Shown here: in pieces, positions 1 through 10,943 of the stretch
Layout: each line of letters starts with the position of its first letter
Numbering within the stretch: position 1 is the stretch's first letter
NCBI GenBank assembly: GCA_947561585.1
Contig: CANNZV010000326.1
Coordinates: 59,710-123,709 of the forward strand
From: Caprella mutica
Taxonomy: Eukaryota; Arthropoda; Malacostraca; Amphipoda; Caprellidae
Reading direction: 5' to 3'
DNA: 64,000 nucleotides
Translations under genes and position numbers: made by a program
Notes under the pieces: model-generated
Seen by the model: the letters and a program-made list of their open reading frames with translations, nothing else
Databases searched by the model: none
Told to the model about the DNA's origin: nothing

Positions 1-1257
1 TGGGTCTGTACACAGTTTGATGTTTAGGATAAGTTGGTATAGACTGATGAGTAAAATATAATATAGGGTACAAACAGGCAAGTATTTAGGAATTTTAGTG
101 AGTTAAAAATTCATGAAAATGAATAACTAGTCAATTAGTTAAAATTATTAGTCATGGATAATAAATAACAAAAATAAAATTATTAGTTCTAAAATCGTGT
201 ATTATTGTTATAACTTTAGTTATTTAAAGTGTATTTCAAATGATTTAAGAGAATTTGAAGTTGGTATCAAGAATCATAAATGTGCTACATATAACTGAGA
301 AGTCATGATTTCAATTTTCCAAAAGTGTTTCGTACCTGCCTCTGAATCACATTAATAAACTGTAAGGCGATACCGAACTTTAATTTCTTTCGTAGATTCA
401 AAAACTAGTGACTCTGTAGCTCAATGATGACGTCACCAACACATGACTTCAAAAATGGTGTAGAGGATTTCAGTTGTTCATATCACATCAATAGAAGATA
501 TCTTTTAGTTAGCAATATTTTGGCATTAGTAAAGAGACAGCCTTCTTATTTGTTATTATAAATGTAAAAATTATTGCTAAGATTTAATAATTGATTGTAG
601 TAAAGTGCTAATGGTGAAAATACAGTATAATTACTGAGTAATGAGTGAATAAAATATAAATTATGTGTTAAATACAAAAAGATAAAAAAGATAATATTTG
701 ATAAGGACACATAGCATATACAATATGGACTCAAGGTGTGCCAGTTTAAATACAGTAGATTTGTTTTGATAGTATCAAAATAAAATACTTAGAAGGCTGC
801 CATGGAAATACTTTACTGAAACCTACCTAAAGTCAGTCACAATTATATCCCCTTCGAGGAATTCAGTCCTTATATAGTTTGATGTTTTTCAACAGTATTT
901 ATATTTACACTGATTATTGTAATTAAGAGCGGTATATGTCCGATATTTGAATTGATTTATACCATCAATAAGAGTGAAGATAGGCATCATTCTTTATGAT
1001 TTTGAATAGCTTATTGACAGTGTTTGTAGTGATGTCTTTTAATTAATTTCAATACAGTTAAATAAATTGGAATGTCGCATTAAAATGTAACTTAGCAACT
1101 AAGATTCTTTCTTCTTCATTACTTTCGGAGATGCCAAATCGATGTATCACATTATATATTAATATTATGAAAAAGAGTTTATATATAATAAATAATATCA
1201 GGCAGGTACCATTAATTATTACTATTATTATAAGTGATTAGCAAAAGTGATGGAGAA
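1..1257. other. AT-rich intergenic sequence
   Basis: No gene, RNA or repeat was recognised here. Open frames are short and consist of AT-rich residues (Ile, Asn, Tyr, Phe, Lys). This looks like ordinary non-coding animal DNA. Confidence 0.6.
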
Positions 1258-1373
1258 ATAGAGTAAATGATTTATCTAACTTATTGATAATTTCCTTATC
1301 TATATCGAATAAAGGGTCTACCTACAACTTAGTCCCTTAACTCAAAAGTGTTAGATATTTCCTTTACTCTAAA
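1258..1373 (+). mobile_element. Small palindromic element, family P1, copy 1
   Basis: The ends form an imperfect inverted repeat: agagtaaatgatttatctaac-type sequence near 1260-1282 pairs with the stretch ending in tcctttactct near 1370. The middle holds a TATCGAATAAAGGGTCTACC core. Closely similar sequence lies at 20136-20262 in the same orientation and at 4563-4660 inverted. A short palindromic sequence dispersed in at least three places suggests a MITE-like element. It has no coding capacity. The exact ends and any target duplication are not certain. Confidence 0.5.
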
Positions 1374-1894
1374 TGTATGCCCGATATAATTAACAATTGT
1401 TTTCAAAGTGTCAGATAGTTCCTTTACCCTATTTTCCCTCTAGGGTAGAGATGGTGAGTGGTTTGCTCACCATCACTAAAGTCACCCACACCAAAAAGTC
1501 ACTAAATGTCCGTAAAAGGACATCTTCCGTAACGCCAACGTGCGTAAGTCTCTGGCGCTATTTGGTGCGTAACTTCGTCCCGAGGTAGGTAGGTCACGAG
1601 GTCACACTGACGCTGGTGAAAAAGAGACGACTAGTGTTTGATTTTAAAGTGAAGAAAATGTATCTTATTGCAGTGATTATTAATAATTATTATATTATAA
1701 TTCTTGCGTATCAAAAATGAATCCCTATGCAATTTTACAAAATGAAATCTTATTATATTGCACAAAATACAACTATTGTAAGTATTTGCATTATAGTTTA
1801 TACAATGTTGAAACTTTACAGATAAATTAATTATAATGGAATTTATAATTCTGTTTCGATACGAAGAAAGAAAGTTAAGATTATTTTGGGACCT
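1374..1894. other. Non-coding, with a GC-richer patch
   Basis: A second partial echo of the P1 element end (tcagatagttcctttaccct) lies near 1412-1432. The stretch 1480-1620 is less AT-rich than its surroundings, but it gives only a 63-codon frame with no recognised motif. I see no gene. Confidence 0.4.
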
Positions 1895-2900
1895 CTTAAT
1901 CTTCCCCACCATAACTTTATCTTCAATGGCATCACCATAAATTCATCTTCTATGGCCCCACCATAACTTTATCTTCTATGGCCCCACCATAACTTTATCT
2001 TCTATGACCCCACTATAACTTTATCATCTATGGCCCCACCATAACTTTATCTTCTATGGCCCCACCATAACTTTATCTTCTATGTCCCCACCATAACTTT
2101 ATCATCTATGGCCCCACCATAACTTTATCATCTATGGCCCCACCATAACTTTATCTTCTATGGCCCCACTATAAATTTACCATCTATGGCCCCACCATAA
2201 CTTTATCATCTATGGCCCCACCATAACTTTATCTTCTATGGCCCCACTATAACTTTATCATCTATGGCCCCACTATAACTTTATCTTATATGGCCCCACG
2301 ATAGCTTTATCTTCTATTGCCCCACTATAACTTTATCATCTATGGCCCCACTATAACTTTATCATCTATGGCCCCACTATAACTTTATCTTCTATTGCCC
2401 CACTATAACTTTATCTTCTATGGCCCCACCATAACTTTATCATCTATGGCCCCACCATAACTTTATCTTCTATGGCCCCACTATAAATTTATCATCTATG
2501 GCCCCACCATAACTTTATCATCTATGGCCCCACCATAACTTTATCATCTATGGCCCCACCATAACTTTATCTTCTATGGCCCCACTATAAATTTATCATC
2601 TATGGCCCCACCATAACTTTATCATCTATGGCCCCACCATAACTTTATCTTCTATGGCCCCACTATAACTTTATCATCTATGGCCCCACTATAACTTTAT
2701 CATCTATGGCCCCACTATAACTTTATCATCTATGGCCCCACTATAACTTTATCTTCTATGGCCCCACTATAACTTTATCATCTATGGCCCCACTATAACT
2801 TTATCTTCTATGACCCCACCATAACTTTATCATCTATGGCCCCACCATAACTTTATCTTCTATGACCCCACCATAACTTTATCATCTATGGCCCCACCAT
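1895..2900 (+). repeat. 26-bp minisatellite (CTATGGCCCCACCATAACTT type)
   Basis: About 38 tandem copies of a 26-bp unit with core CTATGGCCCCACCATAACTT. Main variants are cttcta/catcta and CCACC/CCACT. The first two copies are more diverged, as expected at an array edge. Each unit can fold on a short TATGG/CCATA stem. The same unit occurs in reverse complement in the array at 58.8-59.6 kb and as a single copy in a hairpin at 53.95 kb. Confidence 0.95.
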
Positions 2901-3889
2901 GTATGATAGTATTTTCTATTTCAAACTAACACTTCATCCAAAGTAATGAAGTCAATGAACTAACAGTTCAAAGTTATATTTTGGGATATTCACCCTAATA
3001 AAACACTTCATAAATAGAGTCCACAGATGTTCTAGAAAGACAGTACAGCATTAATAACAACAGTAAATTTGGTGTACACTTGGTGGAGAACATTGTTTAA
3101 AAGAATTAAATCTGATAATTATTTCACAAGTTTCAAAGAGTTATACGGAATACATTCACATGTTTTTATTCAACCAATATATACACTTTTTTTCAACTCT
3201 TTTATAAAAATATCAACCGATTTTGAAACGATATATACCTAGTTCACCTATTGAAAGCTGTATGTACAAGAAACTTTTTTCAATAGTCATTATATACTTA
3301 GTATTTCTTCAATGGAATTATGATGTATTACCATGGCTATTTCGTCTTGAACCGCAAGCAATGATATTAATACGTGGCTGTTAAAATAAATAATGAGGGG
3401 AACCTAGAAAGTTAACAAATATTTTTCCTACTGTTGTCTGTAGATCTTGATAGCGACTTCTACATAATTTTCTATCTGTGATTAAAAATGCTAAACATAA
3501 GAAATCAAGTCACGTATAACTAGTTAAAGGATTAGGAATATACTAAGGTAAGTCAAAGGCAATCAACCCAATTGTTGTTCATTTCACATGTGTCATTCTA
3601 TCTTCACAATTATTTTAGCTGTAGCTAGCAATCAAAACATACATCATATTCTCCATGGCTCCAAAGAAGCTAGTTTTTCTGATCGGTTGACTTTTGAGAA
3701 TCCAAGAGACCTTTTCTCAGACAATAATTTATTTGAACAGGTATAAATAAATCAAGATTTAGATCTACAAAAATCACTCTAAATCCAGGATGGTTTTAAT
3801 TCACTGCGTTGACTTTAAAATTGAGTTACTGGACATCTAATGAAGTTGCTTCAATGATTATTCTCTTAATATATGGTTATTGATTCTAA
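2901..3889. other. AT-rich intergenic sequence
   Basis: Nothing recognisable: no long frame, no tandem repeat and no transposon motif seen. Confidence 0.5.
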
Positions 3890-4237
3890 TTACCTTCGCA
3901 AATTTGCTGAAGGTTATATTTTACCAGGCATTTATCTATTTATTTATCATCTTGTTATTCGCTTAACTGAAAAAGTGTTCAACCAAATTGCCTAAAATTT
4001 GGTAAGACGATTGGTCCATGTCCAGTGACCTTCTGGTAGAATTTTGGGAGTGACCCGGTCAAAGGTCAAGGTCATGGTCATTTAATACTCAAAAAAGTAT
4101 TGAACCATATTGCATGAAACTTGGTGGGACAATAATTGTTCATTATGCAGTAACCAGTTTATTAAATTTTGGGAGAAAACGGGTCAAAGCGGCGGCGAAG
4201 GTATGTGCTCTATCGAGTGCACGTAATCTAGTTGTTT
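3890..4237 (+). mobile_element. Dispersed non-autonomous repeat of a type common in aquatic animals
   Basis: The left end reads TTACCTTCGCAAATTTG followed by GAAGGTTATATTTTACC. A run of TTTAT repeats follows, then AACCAAATTGCCTAAAATTT-type sequence, a cluster of GGTCA words at 4057-4080, and a right end with GCGGCGAAGGTATGTGCTCT, then GAGTGCACGTAATCTAG. From memory, this arrangement (CCTTCGC... start, aaatttggt middle, gcggaggtatgtgctct-gagtgc end) matches a non-coding interspersed repeat found in fish, molluscs and other marine animals. The gap around 4081-4190 repeats the motif GAACCATATTGCATGAAACT, so the element is internally repetitive. I cannot assign it to a named family. Confidence 0.55.
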
Positions 4238-4562
4238 CAAAATATTTACTATATACATTCATTCTATACACAACATAAATATTTTCGGTACTATCAATAC
4301 TAAAATTCCAGGTAGCAGAATTGACAATGTTTTCATCGAAATAATGACAGATTTGTTCTTAATGTTGGTACGTACTTAGAAGATACTTAACTAAAATTAT
4401 GATAGAAAGAAGCTGGTGATCGAGCAAAGCTATTCGGATTTATTTAGTACAGCAGTTCCATTAAAACTAGGCAAGTAGTAGGCACATTCAACATTTGTAA
4501 CTGAAGGGTTCATTTCCCGATGAATCCTTTACTTGTGGAAAATTGTAGATTGCGTATAAGCG
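4238..4562. other. Intergenic sequence
   Basis: AT-rich; nothing recognised. Confidence 0.5.
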
Positions 4563-4665
4563 TAGTTAATAATGAACTAAGGGTGTAAGTGCTCTAGGTA
4601 GACCATTTTCTCGATATGACTAAAGAAAATTCTCAAAATATTTGATGGTCATTTTACCCTACTTG
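4563..4665 (-). mobile_element. Small palindromic element, family P1, inverted copy
   Basis: Read on the minus strand, this shows the same order of motifs as the copies at 1258 and 20136: GTAGGGTAAAATG, then TAGTCATATCGAGAAAATGG, then TCTACCTAG. It is shorter and more diverged. Identification rests on similarity seen by eye. Confidence 0.4.
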
Positions 4666-6495
4666 ATCTTCCACTGTAACCAGCAAAATCATACCTTCTT
4701 GGAAACTCAATGTCGACATCAAGAAAGTTATTAATACTTAAGATACCTATAACAGTTTCCCAATACTATATGTTGGAGAAACTCTAAAAATTCATCTAAT
4801 TGATATTTCCTGATGAAGTTACTTTTGAATGTAGAAAAAGGTTTAAATGTAGAAAAAGTACATCCAAGAGCTTCATGTTATTGCCATAGGGTTGCAAACC
4901 TTTGGGCCTATCCCAAATCATGCTTGACCAGGCAGACAAGTAATACTTTTACAGTTTTTCATTCTAATCATTATAAGTCAAAAGTTAACAGAAAACTTCA
5001 TTCCAGAAATCAGTTGATTGATTGATCTTTATAGCAGGATGGTACTCGCCCACACCAGAGAAAGGATGAACATTCAACAGGAATATTCCAGGAAGAGGTC
5101 AGAAGACAAGAATACACCTTTACCTCTAATTATCACTTGAAAAACAATAATATGCACTTTATTCCAGTCAATTTACAAGTTCTGCATAACGTTTGGATTT
5201 CAGGTATCATTCCATGAAGCGAATTGTGGCATGACCGCATTTTATTATCTTTCGAAGTAGAATGAAAATTGTTTAAGAATGAAATAGGTAATATGGGTAT
5301 AAAAACGTTCTTTAAAAATGGGACTTTCTTTATTGAACTCATTATATTATAAATATTCTTTTATAGAATTAAATAGCAGTCAAAGGATACGATTTAACAA
5401 CTTACGAAACCGAAAAAAAGAATGATTTTATCCTTATTTTCAGTCGATATTACAGGACAAATCAGCTACAAATGTGATCAGGATAATTAGATAGAAATTA
5501 TTAAAGGAGGAAAATGGCAGTACGGGAAAACGATGAATATTATTATAGATGTGGTAATTGGGGTCAATTCGGTATTAATGAAATATTACTGTTAGCGTTC
5601 TCTTGAGAAGGAATATTATTTGTACGTGATATTCCTTGTGTTATTTGGTTTAAACATTCAATAGCCTTAATTTCACTCTAATTAATTGTGGTGAAATACT
5701 TCCATTAAATAAATATGCTTAGATTTTTTATATTTATTTAGATTATAGCAAAGAATGAACTTTATCTTTGGGATTGGCAAAATTGTTCTTGTTTCTTATT
5801 TTTCTTTTACCATATTTGATATGTATTCCTGAAACGTATATTGTTCTACCACTATGAAGAAAGTTATTTAAACCTCTTAGAATAATTTTACTGTTTATTT
5901 GCTGGAGGTTATATCTTGGCTCTAGAATGGCATCTGATTGTTGAACCTTTCATAAATTGGCAATGTTATTCTATTGATGTTTGCAAATATATCCCATATA
6001 ATCATAAGCTACTACATTTTACATTAAAAAAAATTAAATTGTGAAGAATAGGAAAACATCAAGAAAACACTTCGAATGTGCGAATAAAATGAAATTAACA
6101 AATTAATACATAAATTAAAATACACATATGTTTAATTTCAAACATTATACATAGCTTAATATATGAAAGCAAAGGGGCAACAACCCCTGCTATGATATTT
6201 TTATTTAAAAATAAAGTGAATTAAATATCCTAATTTATATAGGTACTATAATAACATAGGGTTGATTGCATAAACTACCTTCGTACACAACTGTTAGTTA
6301 ATATTTCTATTTCTAGAACAGTTTAAAGAATTTATATTTCCTTTAATAAATAACATACAAAGCTGGAAAAGTAAGTGCGTTACTTTTTCTTTGATATGAT
6401 AAACTCTAGCTCAGAAAATATGATATTCAAAACAGAGTTCATATTAATGTAAACAAATACGAACATCTGGCATATAATGACTATAGTTACTTGAT
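4666..6495. other. AT-rich intergenic sequence
   Basis: The longest frames are about 70 codons and show no recognisable domain or exon structure. I see no RNA gene or repeat. Confidence 0.5.
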
Positions 6496-6730
6496 GCTAT
6501 TGCTTGGCTATTTGCAGGCTATTGCTTGGCTATTTACAAGCTATTGCTTGGCTATTTACAGGCTATTGCTTGGCTATTTGCAGGCTATTGCTTGGCTATT
6601 TACAGGCTATTGCTTGGCTATTTGCAGGCTATTGCTTGGCTATTTACAGGCTATTGCTTGGCTATTTGCAGGCTATTGCTTGGCTATTTACAGGCTATTG
6701 CTTGGCTATTTACAGGCTATTGCTTGGCTA
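6496..6730 (+). repeat. 22-bp minisatellite (ATTGCTTGGCTATTTRCAGG)
   Basis: Nearly eleven head-to-tail copies of a 22-bp unit with core ATTGCTTGGCTATTT. Copies differ mainly at tgcagg versus tacagg. The unit contains no stop codon in the plus frames, so all three are open; these frames are artefacts of the repeat. The array passes directly into the 21-bp array at 6731. Confidence 0.95.
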
Positions 6731-7150
6731 GTTCACTCAATGTAAGAGATAGTTCACTCAATGTAAGAGATAGTTCACTCAATGTAAGAGATAGTTCACT
6801 CAATGTAAGAGATAGTTCACTCAATGTAAGAGATAGTTCACTCAATGTAAGAGATAGTTCACTCAATGTAAGAGATAGTTCACTCAATGTAAGAGATAGT
6901 TCACTCAATGTAAGAGATAGTTCACTCAATGTAAGAGATAGTTCACTCAATGTAAGAGATAGTTCACTCAATGTAAGAGATAGTTCACTCAATGTAAGAG
7001 ATAGTTCACTCAATGTAAGAGATAGTTCACTCAATGTAAGAGATAGTTCACTCAATGTAAGAGATAGTTCACTCAATGTAAGAGATAGTTCACCCAATGT
7101 AAGAGATAGTTCACTCAATGTAAGAGATAGTTCACTCAATGTAAGAGATA
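6731..7150 (+). repeat. 21-bp minisatellite (GTTCACTCAATGTAAGAGAT)
   Basis: Exactly twenty copies of a 21-bp unit (420 bp). They are almost identical; one copy near 7090 has CACCCAATG. The 21-bp period keeps frames open on both strands, giving a 7-residue periodic peptide (SSLNVRD on plus, LSELSLT on minus). Near-perfect identity points to very recent expansion or gene-conversion homogenisation. There is no reason to think it is coding. Confidence 0.96.
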
Positions 7151-7640
7151 GTTCTCTCACAGCTTCACTAACTAGCTAACTAATAATTTAGTTCATTCAC
7201 AGTGACTCTAATTCAAAAACACCCTCCAAATTAATCTACCGAGTCAATTCTTATTTTCTCTCTCAGTCGAACAATATTATTTGCTGAAGCGAGACACAGT
7301 ATCCATGTTACCATTATTGTATCCACGATACCATTGTCATTGCTTATAGGGCAGGAAGGCGTATGCCGCACTCCAAAAATGCCTCTAAACAAACAAGTCT
7401 ATCCGTGATATAGGTGCCCGATAGATGCGTGAACGCGCGCACACTTTCCGTCTGGGACAACTGGCGGCAAATCTATTGGGGTGATTATAATACTGTGGAT
7501 TGATAAGATTTTATAGCTCTAAAATTCGTTTATTTTGATTCGTTTTTTCTGTTATTTGATAATTATTCATAACTAAGATTAAATATTCTGTTTAGTTTCT
7601 TTTAAAATGTAACAAATTTTAAATGGATGCCAATAAAAAT
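7151..7640. other. Intergenic sequence with a GC-richer stretch
   Basis: The region 7330-7490 is GC-richer (CGTGAACGCGCGCACAC near 7431) but has no frame or motif I recognise. Confidence 0.4.
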
Positions 7641-7760
7641 ATAAATAAAATAAATGTCCCCTTATTGTAAAAAATTAAAACATTTCAAGTGTATTTTATG
7701 ACATAAAAAGGTTTGAAAAGTAAAAAGCAGTCAATTTGACTGTTTGTAGTTCTACTATCA
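7641..7760 (-). mobile_element. Partial copy of the 49.2-kb foldback element (family P2)
   Basis: The sequence TTTGAAAAGTAAAAAGCAGT followed by CAATTTGACTG (about 7710-7742), preceded by TTTTATGACATAAAAAG, closely matches one arm of the palindromic element at 49161-49406. Only one arm is evident here, so this is probably a truncated or decayed member. Confidence 0.5.
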
Positions 7761-7918
7761 ACAGATTAAAAAGTTTTATTTCTTACTATCGATGCCCCTT
7801 CCTTAAATTCAGAACGGGAAGTATAGGCGCCATGGTGTAAATTTATCGGAAATATAAATAATACATTTACGATGAGACACACGGTTGGTTAGGCTTGAAG
7901 TGTTTGGAGAGAGACAGG

Positions 7919-8714
7919 GTGTGTAGTGTGGTGTGTAGTGTGGTGTGTAGTGTGGTGTGTAGTGTGGTGTGTAGTGTGGTGTGTAGTGTGGTGTGTAGTG
8001 TGGTGTGTAGTGTGGTGTGTAGTGTGGTGTGTAGTGTGGTGTGTAGTGTGGTGTGTAGTGTGGTGTGTAGTGTGGTGTGTAGTGTGGTGTGTAGTGTGGT
8101 GTGTAGTGTGGTGTGTAGTGTGGTGTGTAGTGTGGTGTGTAGTGTGGTGTGTAGTGTGGTGTGTAGTGTGGTGTGTAGTGTGTAGTGTGGTGTGTAGTGT
8201 GGTGTGTACTGTGGTGTGTAGTGTGGTGTGTACTGTGGTGTGTAGTGTGGTGTGTACTGTGGTGTGTAGTGTGGTGTGTAGTGTGGTGTGTAGTGTGGTG
8301 TGTAGTGTGGTGTGTAGTGTGGTGTGTACTGTGGTGTGTAGTGTGGTGTGTACTGTGGTGTGTAGTGTGGTGTGTACTGTGGTGTGTAGTGTGGTGTGTA
8401 GTGTGGTGTGTAGTGTGGTGTGTAGTGTGGTGTGTAGTGTGGTGTGTACTGTGGTGTGTAGTGTGGTGTGTACTGTGGTGTGTAGTGTGGTGTGTAGTGT
8501 GGTGTGTACTGTGGTGTGTAGTGTGGTGTGTACTGTGGTGTGTAGTGTGGTGTGTACTGTGGTGTGTAGTGTGGTGTGTAGTGTGGTGTGTAGTGTGGTG
8601 TGTAGTGTGGTGTGTAGTGTGGTGTGTACTGTGGTGTGTAGTGTGGTGTGTAGTGTGGTGTGTAGTGTGGTGTGTAGTGTGGTGTGTACTGTGGTGTGTA
8701 GTGTGATGTGTACT
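7919..8714 (+). repeat. 12-bp minisatellite (GTGTAGTGTGGT) with 120-bp higher-order repeat
   Basis: About 66 copies of a 12-bp unit. The first third (to about 8180) is pure GTGTAGTGTGGT. A 6-bp phase slip near 8178-8186 then separates it from a second part in which some units carry tact instead of tagt. The order of variants repeats every ten units (120 bp); for example, the sequences at 8281-8340 and 8401-8460 are identical. The plus strand contains almost no C, so the array is strongly strand-asymmetric. Long frames (Val/Cys or His/Thr periodic) are repeat artefacts. Confidence 0.96.
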
Positions 8715-10943
8715 TTACACACTAATATACAGTATGTACGTTGATTTTTCATTTTGAAATAGCAATCAATTTTATGAATTATTTTTTTGCCTTTGATTGT
8801 AATAAATGATTTATTCGGATTTTACAAAAGAATTCAATCAATTTTTGGAAAACCATTTAAAATAAATTTGAAATATACCTCAAATAGATTATTTCAAAAA
8901 ATTATTTCAACAATATTTATATATAGATATGAAAAAAAAATAATGAAATGGATTAAATAAATGACTTAAATAACAGTTTTGATAAGGGTACAATTTAGCA
9001 AATAAATGCAATAGAAAGACACACCGTTTAATAAGCTTTAACAAGTTAAATAATAAGTGATATACACTGTCTCAAAAAGAGTGTACACACCTAGATAGTG
9101 TTGTGAATATATTTGTCTGTTAATATCACAAAGAATGAAATGTCGGTCCTCCCATGTCTGCCCAAAATAAACAGCACTCCTTCCTTACCAAAAGAACTTA
9201 AATCAATTTACCCCCCCCTTAATGCCCCCCCCCCCTTGGGGCAATGGCAACTAATTTAACAGCTCTCTGGTAATATCTTTAGGTATTTGTCTGTTCAATT
9301 ATTATACGGCATTTATTCTGAAGTTTTTTAACATTTTGAACTGGTTTGCTTGAGATTTTAAATACGTAATGTTTGAATGTATGCTGAATAAATACTGTTT
9401 CTCTAAATATATTGACTATTCATCATTTTTTTACTGCATTATATAACGAATTTTAATCCTTAATGTTCATATGTTCCTCACGTGTCTGTGTTTGATAAAT
9501 AAAATTAAGTGAATAAAGTAAAATACAGATTTGTTCTTGCTGTTGAGGACGTAAAAAGAGCGATACTGTTTTAATAGGTACTCATCCTTTTTAATGGGGT
9601 GACTGAAGAATCTAGGCAGGGTTAGATTAATCCCCCCTCCCCCCCCCCCTTGCTTAGGTATAGAGGCGCCTTTATAACCCCCTCCCCCACCCCCTCCTTT
9701 AACCTTTCCCCCACCAGTCCCAAAATAGGTTAGGCTGCCTTCCCTGCCTGCTTCCTAAATTACAAAAACTCTCCGTGTAGTTTGGTGTGACCGCGGGTAC
9801 CTAAAATACCAACACTCTAGTTTGATGTGACCACGGGTACTTCACCAGTGGCTATCGTGACGTCATAACTGAGGTAATTACGTCAGGATGATTAGTAAAG
9901 ATTGGTAAATTTAGTCCCATGTGATAAATAAATAAGATAATATAATTAATTAAGTAAATTGGTAATAGATTAGGAAAGAGTAAACTGATTGTGACGTCGC
10001 ATTGAAACTCTTCACTCATTGGCTGAAAATTCTAATTATCTTAGGGTACTTTGTAGCTTTTTCTTAAATAAATTTACATGTCAAATTAAGATAAGTAACA
10101 TGTGGGTCAATGTACAAATTATCACTATTGCTATCTATTATTTTCAATATTCCGTGTACCTAATTATGAAACTAATTATAATACTTAATAAAATTAAATA
10201 GAAATACAAAATTAGGGGCATAAACAGTTTTTCTTGTTTTAATTTGCTCCAATAAAAATACTATAGATAAACAGTTCTAAAATATTAACTATTGTCCCTT
10301 TCCTGTTCCTCAAACATGTTATCTTACCCATTTTGATGGACTGAATGTGATCAATGAAAGATCTATATTTCACGTACACACAGAGATGATATTAACCAAA
10401 TGTAAAACATTTAGAGGGTATCGTTACCTCTAAGAAGATACACCAGATACACACACTAGATACACCAGATACACACTACATACACAAAAGATACAAAGGA
10501 ATGTATATGCCATTAATTTTAATTGTGTCATTGAATTTATGTAGCGAAAGAAGATACAGAAAACTACGGGACTGACTCATACTATTTGATTACTTTGCCA
10601 CTTATTTTGCTTTGAAATAAGATAATTAAGCAAAATGTAACTGAAATAAATCTTATCGCAATTGAATATAAGATTCTATTAAATAAATTACTTCTCTTTT
10701 TCTTTTTATGTATTAATTCATCTTAGTTTATAATCTATTACCAGTCCTATCTTGTGAACATTGATTGGCATGTATTTTATCATATCTATTACTATATTAC
10801 AGGACTATATATCATCTTTCGATAAATAATAAGGAAAATTACATTACTATATATGTATATGTTGTTAAAAAGAGTACAATATTATGCTGCAGTTTGTAAA
10901 TGGACATAATGGATATACGACTATGATATTTAAATGTAATTGT
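8715..10943. other. Intergenic sequence with C-tracts and short repeats
   Basis: AT-rich with three notable patches. C-rich runs lie at 9211-9236 and 9631-9716. A diverged direct repeat at about 9772-9842 carries two copies of TTTGRTGTGACCRCGGGTAC. A short cluster of GATACAC words lies at 10438-10492. No gene was recognised; the best frame at 10019-10201 is AT-rich and unsupported. Confidence 0.5.

Noticed and set aside
6526..7179. 217-codon frame joining the 22-bp and 21-bp arrays
   Set aside because: It merely passes from one stop-free array into another; the peptide is strictly periodic with two periods.
7889..8752. Cys/Val-rich plus-strand and His/Thr-rich minus-strand frames resembling metal-binding or antifreeze-like peptides
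   Set aside because: Pure 12-bp repeat translated in different frames; no start context or flanking coding sequence.
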